Positions 10,864 through 24,746 are shown, counted from the first letter of the stretch. The stretch: DNA of 64,000 nucleotides from Larimichthys crocea (GCF_000972845.2 NC_040033.1:3996241-4060240); one strand, 5' to 3'. Translations and numbers: made by a program. Notes: generated by a model not told the origin, from the letters alone.

Positions 10864-12310
10864 GACAATGTGACAGCGGGGAATGGAAGGAGGAGGAGAG
10901 CCTCATTCACAGACAAACTCTCCTCTGCTCCATCACTCCTTGGCAGAAAAAAATGAGATAAAAAAAACTAAAAGAGGACAAGTTGCATATCTTCATATCC
11001 ACAGATCCACTGAGACGGCTTTAAATGTTCTACAGGCCGGCCGGCTGGCTGCAGGCCAACTGGCAACGCTTCTTATGTTCCTGGCCATAATCAGAGCCAA
11101 AGAAACCCCGCTTAAATCCAAAACACTCAGCCCAAGCTGACAAATGCACTTGCATAATTGCCTGAAAGTGTCATTCATCACACAGAAAATGTACTGCACG
11201 TAGTGGAATTAACTATTAATGACAACAGATGAGCATCACAAGCTCTGGACCACGTTCACACCACATGTGACGCCCTCTCAAACCTCTACCTGCACATCAG
11301 GGGGACTGAATCAGCTAGACACAGTGTGGAGACCAAAACTGTGATTGGTTGTTAGTGGTTTTCAAGTGTCTGATGCGATGTCGCTGATAATGAAGAAAAC
11401 ACTGGAAAGTCTCAGTAGTCTTCTGTTTTTCCATTGACACCCACTGAACAAAGCCATTTCTACTGGAATCCCTCTGCTCAGAGATGATGATCTGCAGCAA
11501 ATCAACATTTTCCCAAAAGGAAACTGATTTCCTCATGCAGTAATGAGTTGATGGACATGCTGCACACTGTACATTCAATGACAACTGAAGGAAAAGACAA
11601 GCTGCCCTACCCTTTACCCACAGTGAGGATAAGAAACTGTTACTGCCCATAAAAGTTGATGGAAATGCCACAATAAAAAGCCTGAATTCCTGCCAGCTGC
11701 ACGGATGCTACTTTATAGGCTATTACGACTTCCAACTCCCCTGGAAATGAGAAAAGGGAGTGTCCCGTTGGATGTGAAGAAGTAATGACTCCAGTGTCAT
11801 TAGTCACATCAACAAGCCCCAACCAACTCCGCCATGAGTCATTCTCGCAGGGGAATCTCCGCTGCACCCTGAGTACTGCCCCATTACCCTGAGAGCTTTC
11901 TGAGATCAACTGTTTGAGGACAGAACGAGGCAGTCAGCTCCTGCTGCATGCACGCTCACCCAGAATGCACTGGGGTCATTAATTACATATATATTAATCA
12001 CCATGGAGGCAAAAGACACAGCGTTTAAGTGGAGGTAAACAAATTATACACACACGGTTCAGCTTTCCTTAACTAACTATTGTTGTTATTGGTTCTAGTA
12101 ATTATTGTAATTGATTAACGCTCAAGAACAGAGCATTACAGTAGAGCGTGTTGATGCGCTGAATGAGACATGAGGTGGAATCAGGTCATCAGGGTTTTAG
12201 TGCCCTTAGTACAGGCTCAAATCTTCCTGAATGCTAAAGATCCACTAGGTGGCAGGGCACAGCAACTTTTTCCCTCATATTCTTTCAAGGTAATATACAT
12301 AGTGGCAAAT
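10864..12310. other. Intronic sequence, nothing specific seen
   Basis: No exon or recognised repeat. Open frames on the minus strand (11315-11671, 11640-11909) give protein without similarity I recognise and have no splice support. Confidence 0.55.
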
Positions 12311-12345
12311 GCACACACACACACACACAGACACACACACACACA
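12311..12345. repeat. (CA)n microsatellite
   Basis: A CA run with one GACAC interruption, seen directly. Confidence 0.92.
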
Positions 12346-12472
12346 GGCCTGTTGTGATGATGATCAGAAACCGAGATACGTGGAATGAGCTGGCTATACT
12401 ACACCACAGCTCTGAGCTCATACAGGTGTGTTGTTCTGACAGGGCTGGGTGACAGAATGGAAAAATAAATTG

Positions 12473-12502
12473 GTGTGTGTGCGTGTGTGTGTGTGCTTGT
12501 GT
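12473..12502. repeat. (TG)n microsatellite
   Basis: A TG run with a GCG interruption. It lies about 130 bp from the CA tract at 12311, in the opposite strand sense. Confidence 0.9.
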
Positions 12503-14209
12503 ACATGTGGCATATTTGTCTGTGTGAATGTCACACAGACTTAATATTGGCGTTGCAACCTCCACCCCCCCTCCCTGTCCCTCTGATGTTGGCCACCAGC
12601 TGTCCTCTGATAAGTGATGTAACATTACTCCATCTTTCAAAACTGATAACACACACAAACACACGCGCACACAAATGCCATGTGGCTGACCCCTGTACCT
12701 TTTTCTAGATTGGGGAAGAGAAGAGAGGCAGTGGAAGGACAAACTACTCTGGACAACATTCATCAGCCTCCCTCACCTGTAATAGAGACAAATAGCCAAC
12801 TGGTGAGCTGTGTTTGTTCTGTAAAGTGGTAGCTGGACTGTAATAGACTGTAGTGGTGTGTAAGTCTGTACCGTATGTGTGTATGCTTCAAGCTATGAAT
12901 AAGTCTGCCTCCTGTTGGTAAGGAAATATGAAATAATGGTGGTCACGCTGTAGATATGATCGATATGGCAGCGCTGATGGAAGCAGGGTGGTTGGGAAGT
13001 TGACAAAGCTCTGGACTGACCATAGGGATCCATTAAACCAGCTGTCCATCCCAGAGGGCACCTGCCCTGGATAAAGGATGAGGTGTGTTCATGGGTGAGT
13101 GGACTCATGGTTTCTGTTTCTTCTGTGGTGCTTATCCAGGCCTGGAAATCTTAAGGTGGATGAATGGATTGGCCAAAACAGGTCCCAAATTTCAGGTTTG
13201 TGGAAAAGTAGAGCTGGCCACTCCCTGTGAGCAGTAATGCACTACAGTATGTCTGAAGATGAAATGATGATTTTACTTTCATTTTTGGAAAATCCAAGAT
13301 AGCTTAGTGGGGCTGAAATGATGAAAATGAAAGAATAAACAGGACTGGAAGAAGGTTTCAATATTTCAGCTGCAGGTGAGGCTGTGATAAAAGCAATAAC
13401 ACCTTTTGAACTGCAGTGTGACCACTGAATATCAAATAGGTTTGTTTCTGGGAGTGAACACTGAGTGATACATACTAATGCCATGAAGATAAATTGTTTT
13501 GTTATTAATTTTCTGACAAGATTAAAAAAAAGCGAATAATTAGATTTAACAAGAATTTGCCAGGATCAATCTAATATCCCTCCATTTCCCCTCCACACCA
13601 CTTAGTGTTGTGCAAAGTTAATCAGGAAAGCTTGTTTCCAATCAAGAGCACTCTCTTCCTGAGCCTTCAGTATGTCTTGTCCTCCATACCCTCTTCTATT
13701 GATGCGATGGAGAAATAAGAGACTCAAGTAATAGAGGGAAGGAGAGATCAGGTGACTGATCAGAGACTGAGGTTTTACATTAACCCTCACGCTTGATCAA
13801 CATACCTCAATAACGGGAGACATGAGGAGATGAAGTGTAATCAGGCGGTCCAAAGTTCAGAGCAGAGCCTTACCCATACCGCAGCCTCGCCTCGGTACAG
13901 ACAAACTCTAACACAACATCAAATCAAAAAATCTAAATACATTAGGGATGTTTGTTGGTTGTTAGCGTGAGTTTTGACGTGATCACTAAATATAAAAGAA
14001 CTGCACTTGGAACTGCATCCAACAACAATTCCGTTCAGACCCAGATGTCACGGTTCAGGTATTTAGGCAATGAAGTGGACACAGAGGCTGATGGATCACG
14101 TTCCACGTTCTATATTGTATCTAACTGCCTTGTCTCTATCCGGACTCTTGTATGGAACGACCACAAAGAGACACAAAGCAAGTGCTTGTGATTTTGGACA
14201 TACAATCTA

Positions 14210-14490
14210 AGGACTTAGAGTTAGACTGATATCACTTTGGCTGATTTGTTAGCTGATGTAAGCCTATCACAGATATATCAATGTATATACATTTTTAGAA
14301 AGGCCAAAACAGCATGAGGTTGTTTGACAGCATCTGTGTTACAAAGTTTGTCCACTAGAGAGCACTAACTAGTCAACTGTAAGAGTCATTATCGATCGTG
14401 TTCAATGTTACGTGTTCGTTTAATAAAACAAATACTGGCCGACAGATTACTGTCCAATACTGAAATATCAAATTTTGGTTGGACTATGGT
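14210..14490. mobile_element. Dispersed repeat of unknown class (interspersed element remnant)
   Basis: The block contains GACTGATATCACTTTGGCTG, TATCACAGATATATCAATGT, a GACAGC...AGAGAGCACTAAC segment and ACTGGCCGACAGATTACTG, followed by CAATACTGAAATATCAAA. These phrases resemble an interspersed repeat found widely in teleost introns. I cannot assign a superfamily and see no clear terminal inverted repeats or target-site duplication. Confidence 0.4.
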
Positions 14491-17400
14491 GTTGCTTCTT
14501 CTTAATGATCATTTAAATTGATAGTATTCATCTATTTAATCACAAGTTCAGAAAATCACACATAAAGTAGACACACATGCACAAAAGGGTACAACTGTGA
14601 CCACACAGGATGGTGCAAGAGTGCCTCCAGGCTCCTCCACTGTCTGTGACAGTATGATAAGACTCCTGTGAAGGATCAATGGCCAAGCTGTCTCCACCGG
14701 TGACACTGTATGACACGGCGGTGTCAAATACATACAGCATAGTCGGCTGGATGTCTCGTTCACCCCACTCTGCTCACGTCACACACACTGCTATTAGGAG
14801 ATTACATGTCAGTCCAGGAGCGCAGGCACGCAAACCTGTATAAATGGAGTCCAGAGTGCCTGTCAAGTGAAAAGGCACACGTGGACAGCCTAATACACAC
14901 ACACCTCAAACATCTGCACGTGTATGCGCGTAGACACACAGGTTAATACAGATTACATGTCAGATTGGTTTTAAAGCACTGCCATCCAGGTAGGACTCAT
15001 TACCAACATCAGTCAATGTCATGTTTTTGAAATCTGCTATAGCACTGCCATCCCATGAAAACCACACTCTACCTCTGATTTATTGACACAGCCTCTGATT
15101 GGTAGACAGACTCAACCCAAGAGATCATGGGATTGATCACAGGGTGAAAAATGATCAGAGAAGACGTTCAGTCAAAAAGTTGCTGCAGTACAAGGTTGCA
15201 TTACAAAACTTCTGAAAGGGATACAACGATAATCAGACAACAGCAACATTCAACTTCCTGACCGCTGCTTCAGGGCTAACCTTCTTACTTTCTTCACTTC
15301 ACCAGCAGTTAAAGAATGACAGATGAGACTTTTCATGGTCTTGAGACGTTCATTAACTGACAAACTGTAACCTACACAGCAACATCACAGGAAGAAAAAT
15401 CTATAGCACCACAGCCCTAAATCCAGGTAAAGCTCACTGTTCAATTACATTTCCTTCAAGCTGATGAGACAAAAGTGCAAAAAGGGGAGGCAAGAAATGA
15501 GAGAACATTTTCACGACACTTCCCGTCTAATTTTCACATTTTGCTACAGTTGGCTGATTTTAGTAAGTGAGATGAAATTGAAATCAAGTTCTTACATGTT
15601 TTGAAAGCACTCTGCCCGCTTCTCAGATGTTCTTTAGAGAAAGAAAATTTACACATCACTGGTTCTGCCTGGAGGTTTGTGGATCACATTCTCTTCTGTT
15701 CTTTATAATTACATCACGGAGCTGGGGAGGAACACTGGGACTCTTCTGAAACCATCATGCACATTCAAGTGGAACAGGATTTATGGAGTGATATGAACAC
15801 CTGACTGCCAATGAGGTTTTAAACTCTCTATACTATGGTCAGTATACCAATGCACACCGAGCCAATTAATCATCCTCAAGTAGAAACCTGGTGTAGCTGG
15901 AAGCTCTACAACATACCTACCAAACACATCAAAATAAATCAATAATAAATGTCTAGAAACAGGATGTAGTTCACATTGTTGTTCTTGGGTTAATTAAAGT
16001 TCCGTACACCTCTATCGGCCGGGCAAATGTGGGTTCGATCAGGAAAGGCTCATTAGCAGAGACGAACTTGATGTTACTATTCTCTTGGAGAACCTCTTCA
16101 ATTAAAGAGACTTATTTCACAGGGGCTGCCTGGAATTGTCTTTATTTCTTCGACATGACTCACTGTGTTAGCAGCGGCAAACGTGTATGTATGGACTTTA
16201 TGTAAAGTGTTTACATTGCAGGAGAAAGAAGAAGGAGCACAGCATCTTCACAGCATACATTATTTAATTCACGACCCTGAAAGTAAAGATTCAGACCCAA
16301 ACAAGATGTTTCAAGTTAAACACTGTGGGTAATACATTATCCAACGTTCATTTAATGTAGCAAGAAAATGACTGTGGTGGAATAAAACGCACACTACTTA
16401 ACAGTCAGTAATAATGTAACAGTAATAATGTTAGAAACAAAAACAATTCATATTAAGGTCTGATGTGGACCTTTAAGTCATTTGCATGCTTGCTGTACAC
16501 AGTACTCCCACGTGTAAAGAAAAGATCTACAGACTAATGGCACAGCATGAACTTTCAAGTCAAATAAAGATGTGCAATGCTGTTCATTAGTACATTAATG
16601 ATGTGATTGCTACTCTGAATACCCTTTATGCACAAGTAAATGCCCTGACAGACTTGACTTTCTAATGCCTTATCAAGTAGAAGGTGGTGCCAAAATGAGC
16701 TCATGCTGCCAAGAAAATATCTAAATATGCTTCATATAACAGACGTCAACGCTGTACGGCTTAGGAGTGGCCAAGTTGGCACAGAAGTGCAAAGATGCAA
16801 AATCAAGGACACACTGTACATAAACCCCTCAGTCAGGATCATCACACGTCACGCGCGTTACCATGATATATTTAAAGAAACATATACTGTACATAGAATA
16901 TGCACTGGTCATATGTTCATATACAAAGTGAATGTTATATTTATATACAATGAGTGAATATAATGAGTGATTCTCATTGATTTGTTGTGCCTCTGTTTTT
17001 GATTCTGAGTGAGATGATGTTTAACTTGTTAGATAGCCACGCAGACTTTCCACTAGTGCCACCACCAGGTCAAAAGTTAAGCTTGACCAGCACTTTGGTC
17101 CAGACATGAAACTTCATCCATTTATTTAGGCTGAAACATTTAAATCACATCATGCCAGAACGTATGTGATAATATCTGTTTGGTTTGAACAGTTAGTTGG
17201 ACAACAAGCTATTTTTATACATTAAAAAATGGTCATTACACTAAATGAATAATCAGTGATTTAGTGAACTTCTTTTCATTCTTTTCATGATATTTATGGT
17301 TGATGTTTTTGGATCTGCTGACTCAATCACACCATCCAGTCAAAATGTACACTTCAGTATGCAGACTGCTATGATACTGACACAGTATGTGCTCTCAAAT

Positions 17401-18470
17401 AAACCCTGCCCTCTAATGCCACCCTCGGGACAAACTGGACACATACTTGATGTTAATTTGATCCAACACTGCTGTATTGTGGGGTCAAACACACATTGTG
17501 ACCTCTGTGGTCATCTTGTTTTTCAGAAGGGACTATGTAGACAGTGGCAGGTAGAAGAGAGAAAGAGAGAAGAGAAAGAACAGGCTGTAGTTATTTAATA
17601 TGATGATGATTCCCATCTTCCTCTGTCCCTGTCTGCCGGACATTCCTGCACTCTTACTGTTTAAAGACAGACAGGAATGCACACTTTCAGCCTGACAGGT
17701 ATGTACGTTAAAAGAATCCCGAGGATGAACCCGAGAGAGTCAGATCGAGATAAAGAAGACTTTAAGAACGCTTCTGCCTGAGCAAAACATCTCACAGTTG
17801 TTATTCAACACAGAACATTCGCAGATCAGAGAGAAACAAGGTGACAGAGTTCACAGGCAAAAAATACAAATCCAGAGCAGCTCAAACCACACAGTAAAAT
17901 CAAGATCACGCAGACGTGCTGTATGCACAGGCAGGAGAGGGTACATGTGAGGGAGGGGAGGGCACAGGTGCTGGGAATCATGTCAACTGGAGGTTGGCTG
18001 AGGTTATTTGAATAGAGGACAAGAGCTTATTTGAATGGAAAAACATCGTTTTCATGGTCCTCGACACAGATAGGGCACACAATGTGCAGTTGGCTGACCT
18101 GACCCAAGGGATTTGCATACACTTAGAAAATACAAGCACACTGTGCTGTATGGCCTGTTTATGACTTCAATAAATGTTGTATTTTATAATGAATTATACA
18201 TATAGCTGTACACAGATCTACTGTTCTTTAACTGGTGATCTCCCTCTCCATTTTCTTTGCTGTTATTCCTTTGTGTGCACTTTTCTGCCCATGCTGCCCT
18301 CTCTGTCGCCCCCTTCTCAGCAGTATAGGCTGCCGGAGAGAGACAGCGACAGGGGGAGGTGCAGGCACTTTCAAAGATATTTTTCAAGATATACTCTGAT
18401 GTACGTTTTTCAGCTTTCCCCGAGCCTCTCTTTCCTCAAAAGAGCAGGATGAAGAAACTGCCCTCCAACC
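14491..18470. other. Intronic sequence, nothing specific seen
   Basis: AT-rich sequence with no exon, long repeat or hairpin of note. Confidence 0.55.
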
Positions 18471-18740
18471 ACCAAACACCATCTGCAAAAGCAGCGCTAA
18501 TTTCCAAAAGATGGTTGGAGCTTGTGAATGCAGCACTCGTCCACCGCTGTTTGCTGGCATGCTCATTTAGCAGCCGGGCTCTTCAAAACGCAATCTGTAA
18601 TTGTCTCCTCTGTATGGAGCCGAGCCACTTGGAAACACAGTTTGTAATTGTCGGTCTGATGATCTGTGGTTTGGCAAAGCGGCAAGATAAGTGTTTTTGG
18701 CAAACGGGCGACGAAGATGGTTAACTGTAATGAGCCAATC
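18470..18740. other. Candidate conserved non-coding element
   Basis: This block is free of simple repeats and has more balanced base composition than its surroundings. It holds recurring short motifs of the sort seen in developmental enhancers (two TTTGTAATTGTC/CTGTAATTGTC copies about 50 bp apart, and CATTTAGCAGCCGGGC). The overlapping open frames (121 aa plus, 61 aa minus) look like no known protein. The call is inference from sequence texture only; no alignment was possible. Confidence 0.3.
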
Positions 18741-19659
18741 GTATGCATTAGAGAGAGAGGAGGACAGCCGGAGAGGAAGTTAAGGGAAAAAGGTAAAATT
18801 GATTAGAAGGAAAGAGAAACAAAGTCAAACTGAGGGTGTTGTGAGAGAAGAGCTACTGGCATAGCATCTTAAACCAGCTGTGGTAATAAAGTGACATGAG
18901 GCCTTTGAAAAAAATGTGTTGACAACAGAAAAGCAAAGCACTGACTATAATATCATCTTCTCTTTATTTAATTAAGAATGAAGGAGAACTTCAACACTTC
19001 AACACCGTCCACCACCTGCTCCCTAATTTAAAGGGATGGCTTCATAAACTGGGAGCTTTGTTGCCTTGGTAACAAAGGGGGGAGGACTGAGAGCAAAACA
19101 AAAAACAGAGAACGAGTACTACTGTCAAGGTTTGAAATGTAAGGACTCAGTGGAACGCAGCGTTGCAGTGCCGCTGACATGCAAGTGCAGTGTGCGTGTT
19201 TGTGTGTGTGTGATACTTTACTGCCAACTGTCACCGGCCGTCGGTTTATAAGCTGTGTGATAGAAACCAGAGTGTAAAAGAGAGCCTGAAGCTCATCTGT
19301 TGCAGCTGTTAGCTTGATGTGTGACTGGGACAGACACAGGCCATCACATCTACATCCATCCTCTGAGTGTTTGCCTCTTCCCTGTTCTTTTTTCTCTTCC
19401 TGTGGCCTCTCCATTCATTTTTCCTTCATCTCCTCTTTTTCCTGTTTGTGGCCAAAGGGTGAGGCCAGCATGAGTTATGTGTAAACCTCCACATCATGCA
19501 CACAGAGAAAACAAGGACTATCAAGACCCACTGTGTTTTCTAGCCTGGGGAACTCTAATTTGGATGGAGGGTCGGGTTCCATTGGCGAAGCCGTACATCA
19601 GAGCCAGGCCAGATGAAAGCACAGCTCCAAGAACTTGACTTACTTTATACTGTATGTAC

Positions 19660-19662
<3 letters not shown>

Positions 19663-19702
<40 letters not shown>
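19663..19702. repeat. (AC)20 microsatellite
   Basis: A perfect uninterrupted AC run of about 40 bp, likely polymorphic in length. Confidence 0.96.
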
Positions 19703-19704
<2 letters not shown>

Positions 19705-19806
19705 ATCTTTCGTATAGAAATACATGAAAAAGAATGTTTTATTATATAGTAGTACACTGCATTACACAGACTACACTTAAAGGCAGCATTAAAAAATAAG
19801 CCTGCG

Positions 19807-20737
19807 TTAAAGCAACATTATGTAACTTTTGTACCACAACAGATTTAAATCATGTTGATGTTACACTGCCTTTTAATTATGTGAATGGTGTGAACAAACA
19901 CGCCTTAGACATGTAACTTTGTGCTCCGGGTACAATGACCTATGAGAAGTTTGTTACAATTGAAGGCACTACATCACACATCACCAGCTATTTCAGTGAA
20001 TTTGGTGCAACTGGATCATATTTTCTCGAGAAAATGTTTTCTGGTTATCCTTCCGAAGTCCTCGCGGCTGCTCCGCCTCAACTCTCTGTCATATACAGAG
20101 TTTCCTGTTGGACAGTAAACCGTTTCCAACTGTAGCCGCTGTTACAGTAGCTAATGTTAGCTCAGTTTGTTAGCCTGACTGCCACCTGGTAAGTGTTAGT
20201 GTTTGTACCACTGGTGTTTTGGACCAGACGGACCAGAAACTGGACCCGGGGCAGCAATGCAGGAATGGGGAATGTGTATGGGGAGTGGAGCTGGTGTCAT
20301 GCCAGAACCAGAGCTAAGCAAGCAGGCTCAGCAGCCTCTATGGACATGAGGACAAAGACAAAGAGACCAAAGATAGCTAAGACGAGAGAAGGAGAGAGAG
20401 AGAGCAAGCAAGAAGCCGCCGAAGAGTAGAGTAAATCTGGGACTGAAGTTTAGTTGGTGAGAGCTTGGTGAAACAAAGGCTGAAAGACAGACGTCGAGCT
20501 AGGCTGACTGCTGTTGGACTAGTAAATAATATTAGCTGGCTGCTATGTCTTGTGTTGTTGACCTTGCTTGATGTTTGGCTGTTAGCAAAGTTTTCAACTC
20601 ACTAGTTTTTGATCATAAGTAATGTAATCAGAACAAATACTCGAGTACAGCTGTCCATATTTACAACAGTGACATTACACTCTAAAACTGGTAGTGCTAA
20701 ATCACAAAATACCAATTTCTACGCAATGTTGCGTTAA
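19807..20737. mobile_element. Candidate non-autonomous DNA transposon (MITE-like), about 930 bp, TTAA-bounded
   Basis: The left end reads TTAAAGCAACATTATGTA (19807-19824). The right end, on the minus strand, reads TTAACGCAACATTGCGTA (20737-20720). These agree at 15 of 18 positions as terminal inverted repeats. Both termini start with TTAA, the target site duplicated by piggyBac-type elements. The left end phrase is common in fish repeats. The interior carries GCTAATGTTAGCT-like sequence and small open frames without transposase similarity, so it would need a transposase in trans. The TIR divergence suggests an old copy. It could instead be two unrelated fragments. Confidence 0.45.
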
Positions 20738-20745
20738 GTAAATGT

Positions 20746-20774
20746 AGGCATCAATTCTCTATGGATTGATGCCT
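20746..20774. repeat. Perfect 10-bp inverted repeat (hairpin)
   Basis: AGGCATCAAT, a 9-nt spacer and ATTGATGCCT form an exact stem-loop. It starts 9 bp after the candidate MITE ends. Confidence 0.85.
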
Positions 20775-21905
20775 CTATCAAAGCATTAACAAAAGACGTA
20801 GTTTGATCATGTTGTGAGCGTGTTCTCACTTTTTGACGTATCCTGCATTTCCCAGAAGTTACAGCAACTTCTTTTGTTACAGACACAAGACAGTATGAAC
20901 AACCTTTCACCTCTTAACTTTTGTATGCTCGTGTGCATTTTATGTACATTTGGAACCACCAAACCAATCCATAATTGGCCTCAGTGATCCACAAACCATA
21001 TCCATGCTGTGTGGCTCATTAGTTTGATAAATATGATTGTTATTCTAATCAATAACTGACTAGCTAATGAGCCAGCCAACCAAGCATGGGAACACACAGA
21101 CATGAACAAATTAAGCACAATGCAAGCATACAGCTGGAGCTTTACGACACACAGCTACAGAGTGAAGTTATTAATGTGCTTTTGCTGCTGTGTAAAAAAC
21201 TAACAAAGAACGGCCCATGTCAAGGTGAAACGTTTATTTTTGGATTCTTCATGCTGCCTTAGCAATAACCTTGGACTGTAAGTGAAGCTATGACACGACA
21301 AATCATGACTCAAGGTGATGTAGGCTTTGCAAGTGCCAGCAATGGAGAGTAAATCCATATGAGAGCTAACCTTGCTATAACCGGCTGACAGGATGAGCTC
21401 ATACTGTCTTTATCTGTGAGGAAGCTGCACAGTCATAACATCAGCAGATGTAAAAATATAAAACTTTCCATGTATATTCTCAAATGGATCATGGAGAATT
21501 ATCTACAGGAATCCTGTAGTGCCTCCACATGCATGTCTACAGGCCTTACGAGCTTTCTCTTAGAGATCCCTGATTGGCTAAAAGTCTCAGAGCACTGAGA
21601 CTGTGTGTATGTTGTGGTTGATATCACCTTTCTATTCTCAGTGCTTCTAAAGCAGCCGGCAGCTGAGGAGGATCACTGCTAAGCATGTGAGCGCTTTAAC
21701 AAGAGTTTTTTGAGAGCTCTACGAGCATCCAGAAAAAGTGTGTGTGTGTCCATGAGGGGAAGTGACGATGAGAGGAAGAGACAAGGAGCTGAAGCGGAGC
21801 TGAGTGAGTTTGGGAGTGAGTGGATGTCTGACAGAGTGTGTGTGCAAGTGTGTGTAAGAAGAATTGGTAATGTCAGAGAATTAGTTATTGAATGAGAGAG
21901 ACAGA

Positions 21906-21906
<1 letters not shown>

Positions 21907-21941
<35 letters not shown>
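21907..21941. repeat. (TG)n microsatellite
   Basis: A perfect TG run of about 35 bp. Confidence 0.95.
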
Positions 21942-21944
<3 letters not shown>

Positions 21945-22082
21945 TACAGTAAATGTTCCTGTAAAACAATTCATCTATGTGGGTCATTCATCAGTCTACA
22001 GGCAGAGCAGTGGCCAACTACATGCTAGATAATGTGCTTTGCATAATGACTACCAACAGTAAAGGGTATCACCATACAGTAG

Positions 22083-22118
22083 TCACACACACACATACAC
22101 ACACACACACACACACAG
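22083..22118. repeat. (CA)n microsatellite
   Basis: A CA run with one CATACA interruption. Confidence 0.93.
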
Positions 22119-22186
22119 TAACCCAATACAGCTAGGCTTAAATATTTAAGAGGAGCCCGTGCTGGGCTGTTTGGACAGGGGTACTC

Positions 22187-22267
<81 letters not shown>
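22187..22267. repeat. Long (TG)n microsatellite
   Basis: About 80 bp of TG with one TT interruption near 22200. It is the longest dinucleotide array in the window. The poly-(Cys-Val) open frame over it is an artefact. Confidence 0.96.
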
Positions 22268-22270
<3 letters not shown>

Positions 22271-23777
22271 GGATGGGAGACAAATGTTTCCAGCCTAGAC
22301 CATGTGGAAAATTGCCTCCCCTCACTCCAGTTACACAGAAGAAAATAAGTTCTCCTAGTGTGTCTTATCTCTGTGTACAGAGCAGTGAGAAGCTTTTACG
22401 TGTTCCACAGGAGCACATTATTGACCACTCTCAGAAATGTGTGTGACTACATGACATAATACATAATCAATACGGAAAAACTAAGATATATTGGCCACTT
22501 ATGTAATATTAGATTTTAATTGCAAATACAACTAAAATATCCTGTCTGGTAATGGGCCTGTCTCTCCGTGACTGAATGTCAGTTTGTGTGTCTTCAGCCA
22601 TTATGACTGTACTCTATTTCATTATCTATCTGTTAACATCACCAGAACCTCTTGGCCCATAGATTTACTCTACCACACTGTTTCTTATACACGTCACCAT
22701 GCACCCACCCGTCTGGCTGCTCACTCATCACCTGCCATGGAAAACTAAAGAACATCTCACTTGATTGACCCTTGACCTGCACACCCAGTTACTTTTTTCT
22801 GCTGATGTCAGAGTAAAGATGCTCTCAAAATCATCCAACTGACATGTCACAATGTAAACAACTGTGTCCATTAAATCCAGTGCTACAGCTTGCTCCAAGT
22901 GTGTAGGAGCAAGGAGCATGGAGAGCAGAGGGAGGAGAAATAGATTGAAAAGGGACAGGTCAGAGAGCAGGAGAGAGGGATTAGGGGAGAGGGGACAGCT
23001 ATTTCCAGCTTTTGTAAAGGATGGCAGGAGTGACCTTTCATTACTGGTTTTTTGGGGGCCAGGAGAACCTTTACGTGTCAAAATACTTCTTTCACACAAA
23101 GTTTCACTAGGGTACACATGGAAAAAAATTTTTACAAGGGTCATTTGTTTAGAGCAGATCTTTTACAAGAATAAGCTATAGATGGGACACAGAGTCTATA
23201 AACCTCTGATACAGTGGATTTGGGATGTTTTATGGAGCAGTAAAACTGAGCAGATCCTATTGAGAAATGCAGACGCTAAGTGAAATGCTTCCACAGAACA
23301 CCAGCACAGCTTCTGAAATGACAGAATCAGGAAAAGCCATTTCCTGGCAGTACACAGAACATCTTAAATTTTGAATGAAGTCTCCGGAAAACACCATGTT
23401 GCATTATTAACTTGCTTAATAATACAAACGTGTCAATTAACTGTGGTCATTATTTAGATAGGAAGGAGGAGTTACATTTAATTTGTTGCTCCTCTCTGTT
23501 GGCTCAAGTTCATTTGAAAATAAGTCAAATTAAGAATTTAATCAGCGGCCTCAATGCAATACTTTTCCTATGTGTATTTAACTCCAGTTAAAGGCAACTG
23601 CATTACCTAATAACTGTAGTCAGACTGCTGCAATGTAAAATGTAAAGGTGTTTTATGACTCAGTTGCTGACTGAAGTGACATGACATAACTCCCAGTTAT
23701 ATAACAAAGCTATCCCAAATAGTGCTGATGGCACTGAGTGGGATGATGAATAAAGAGTTAAGCAAGGAGACCTGCAA

Positions 23778-23828
23778 TGGAGGAGAGGAGAGGAGAGGAG
23801 AGGAGAGGCGAGGAGAGGAGAGGAGAGG
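23778..23828. repeat. (GGAGA)n pentanucleotide tandem repeat
   Basis: About ten GGAGA/GAGGA units with a single GGCGA variant. It is a homopurine tract. Confidence 0.95.
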
Positions 23829-24723
23829 GTGTCAGTGAAGAGCTTCTTTTTTTCAGGTCTTTTCAGTGGTTGGTCATGGCTGATGTATTTCTGAATGACT
23901 TGCTTCTCTTTTTAGACATGACATGTTTTGTGATGCTTCTCTCTTCTACAAACTGATCGTGTCTCGCTCCATGGCACCATGTCAAAAAAAAGTCATCGTG
24001 ACACAGCAGCCTCTTTAACTCTCCTCTAACATAGAAAGATGAATGTATCTTACATCTTCACATGAACAGCACAAAAAAGTTTCCCTTGTTTATTTTCAAC
24101 ACCCACCCCTCACTTCACTCCAGGTTAGGCTGCTAACACTAATTACGAAGCTGGCAACTTCCTGTCACTGCGTGTTGTAAAGCCGCAAGAGCGACACTTG
24201 TTCTGCCCTGTGAGCATTTACTTTCTTGTTGCCAGCAACACTCACAGTTTAGCTTTCTGTTTGATCAGGTGAAAAAAGCTTCTGATGAAATAACGAGCTT
24301 GAAAAGTTTCAATTCACGTCAGAGTGCTGGAACGGGAGGTTTGTTATTATTAAGCAGTGTTTCAAAGGTGATAAATGTGGGTCTGTCTACCACTGGAATA
24401 TGTCTGTGCACCACACCGACCATTTCCCACACACACACACACCAAACCTGAATCTTCCAAGCCAATTAAAAAAATGTACACATGTATGAGAATACATACA
24501 CTGCATGTATACAGTGCATGCAGTGATAAAATGTGTATGTGGTGTATTGATTTGCAGCTAAAAGATAAACAATAAACAAGCACAGATGCAACAAAGACCC
24601 ATGAGCAAGGTACTTGTAACGTTTCTCAGCAGTTTTTGCAGGGATAATAAATGGTGCTGCCAGTTAATTCACGACTCGGAGGATAACAGCACAAACACAG
24701 CACAAAGTGAAATACCCTGGGAG

Positions 24724-24746
24724 CACACACACACACACACACACAC
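24724..24746. repeat. (CA)n microsatellite
   Basis: A perfect short CA run. Confidence 0.9.

Noticed and set aside
12275..12763. 162-codon minus-strand open frame
   Set aside because: Largely a translation of the CA/TG microsatellites at 12311 and 12473.
21679..22267. Clustered CA and TG tracts considered as a CRISPR-like or minisatellite array
   Set aside because: They are ordinary dinucleotide microsatellites without unit-spacer structure.
22159..22446. Poly-(Cys-Val) protein
   Set aside because: Direct translation of the (TG)n array at 22187-22267.
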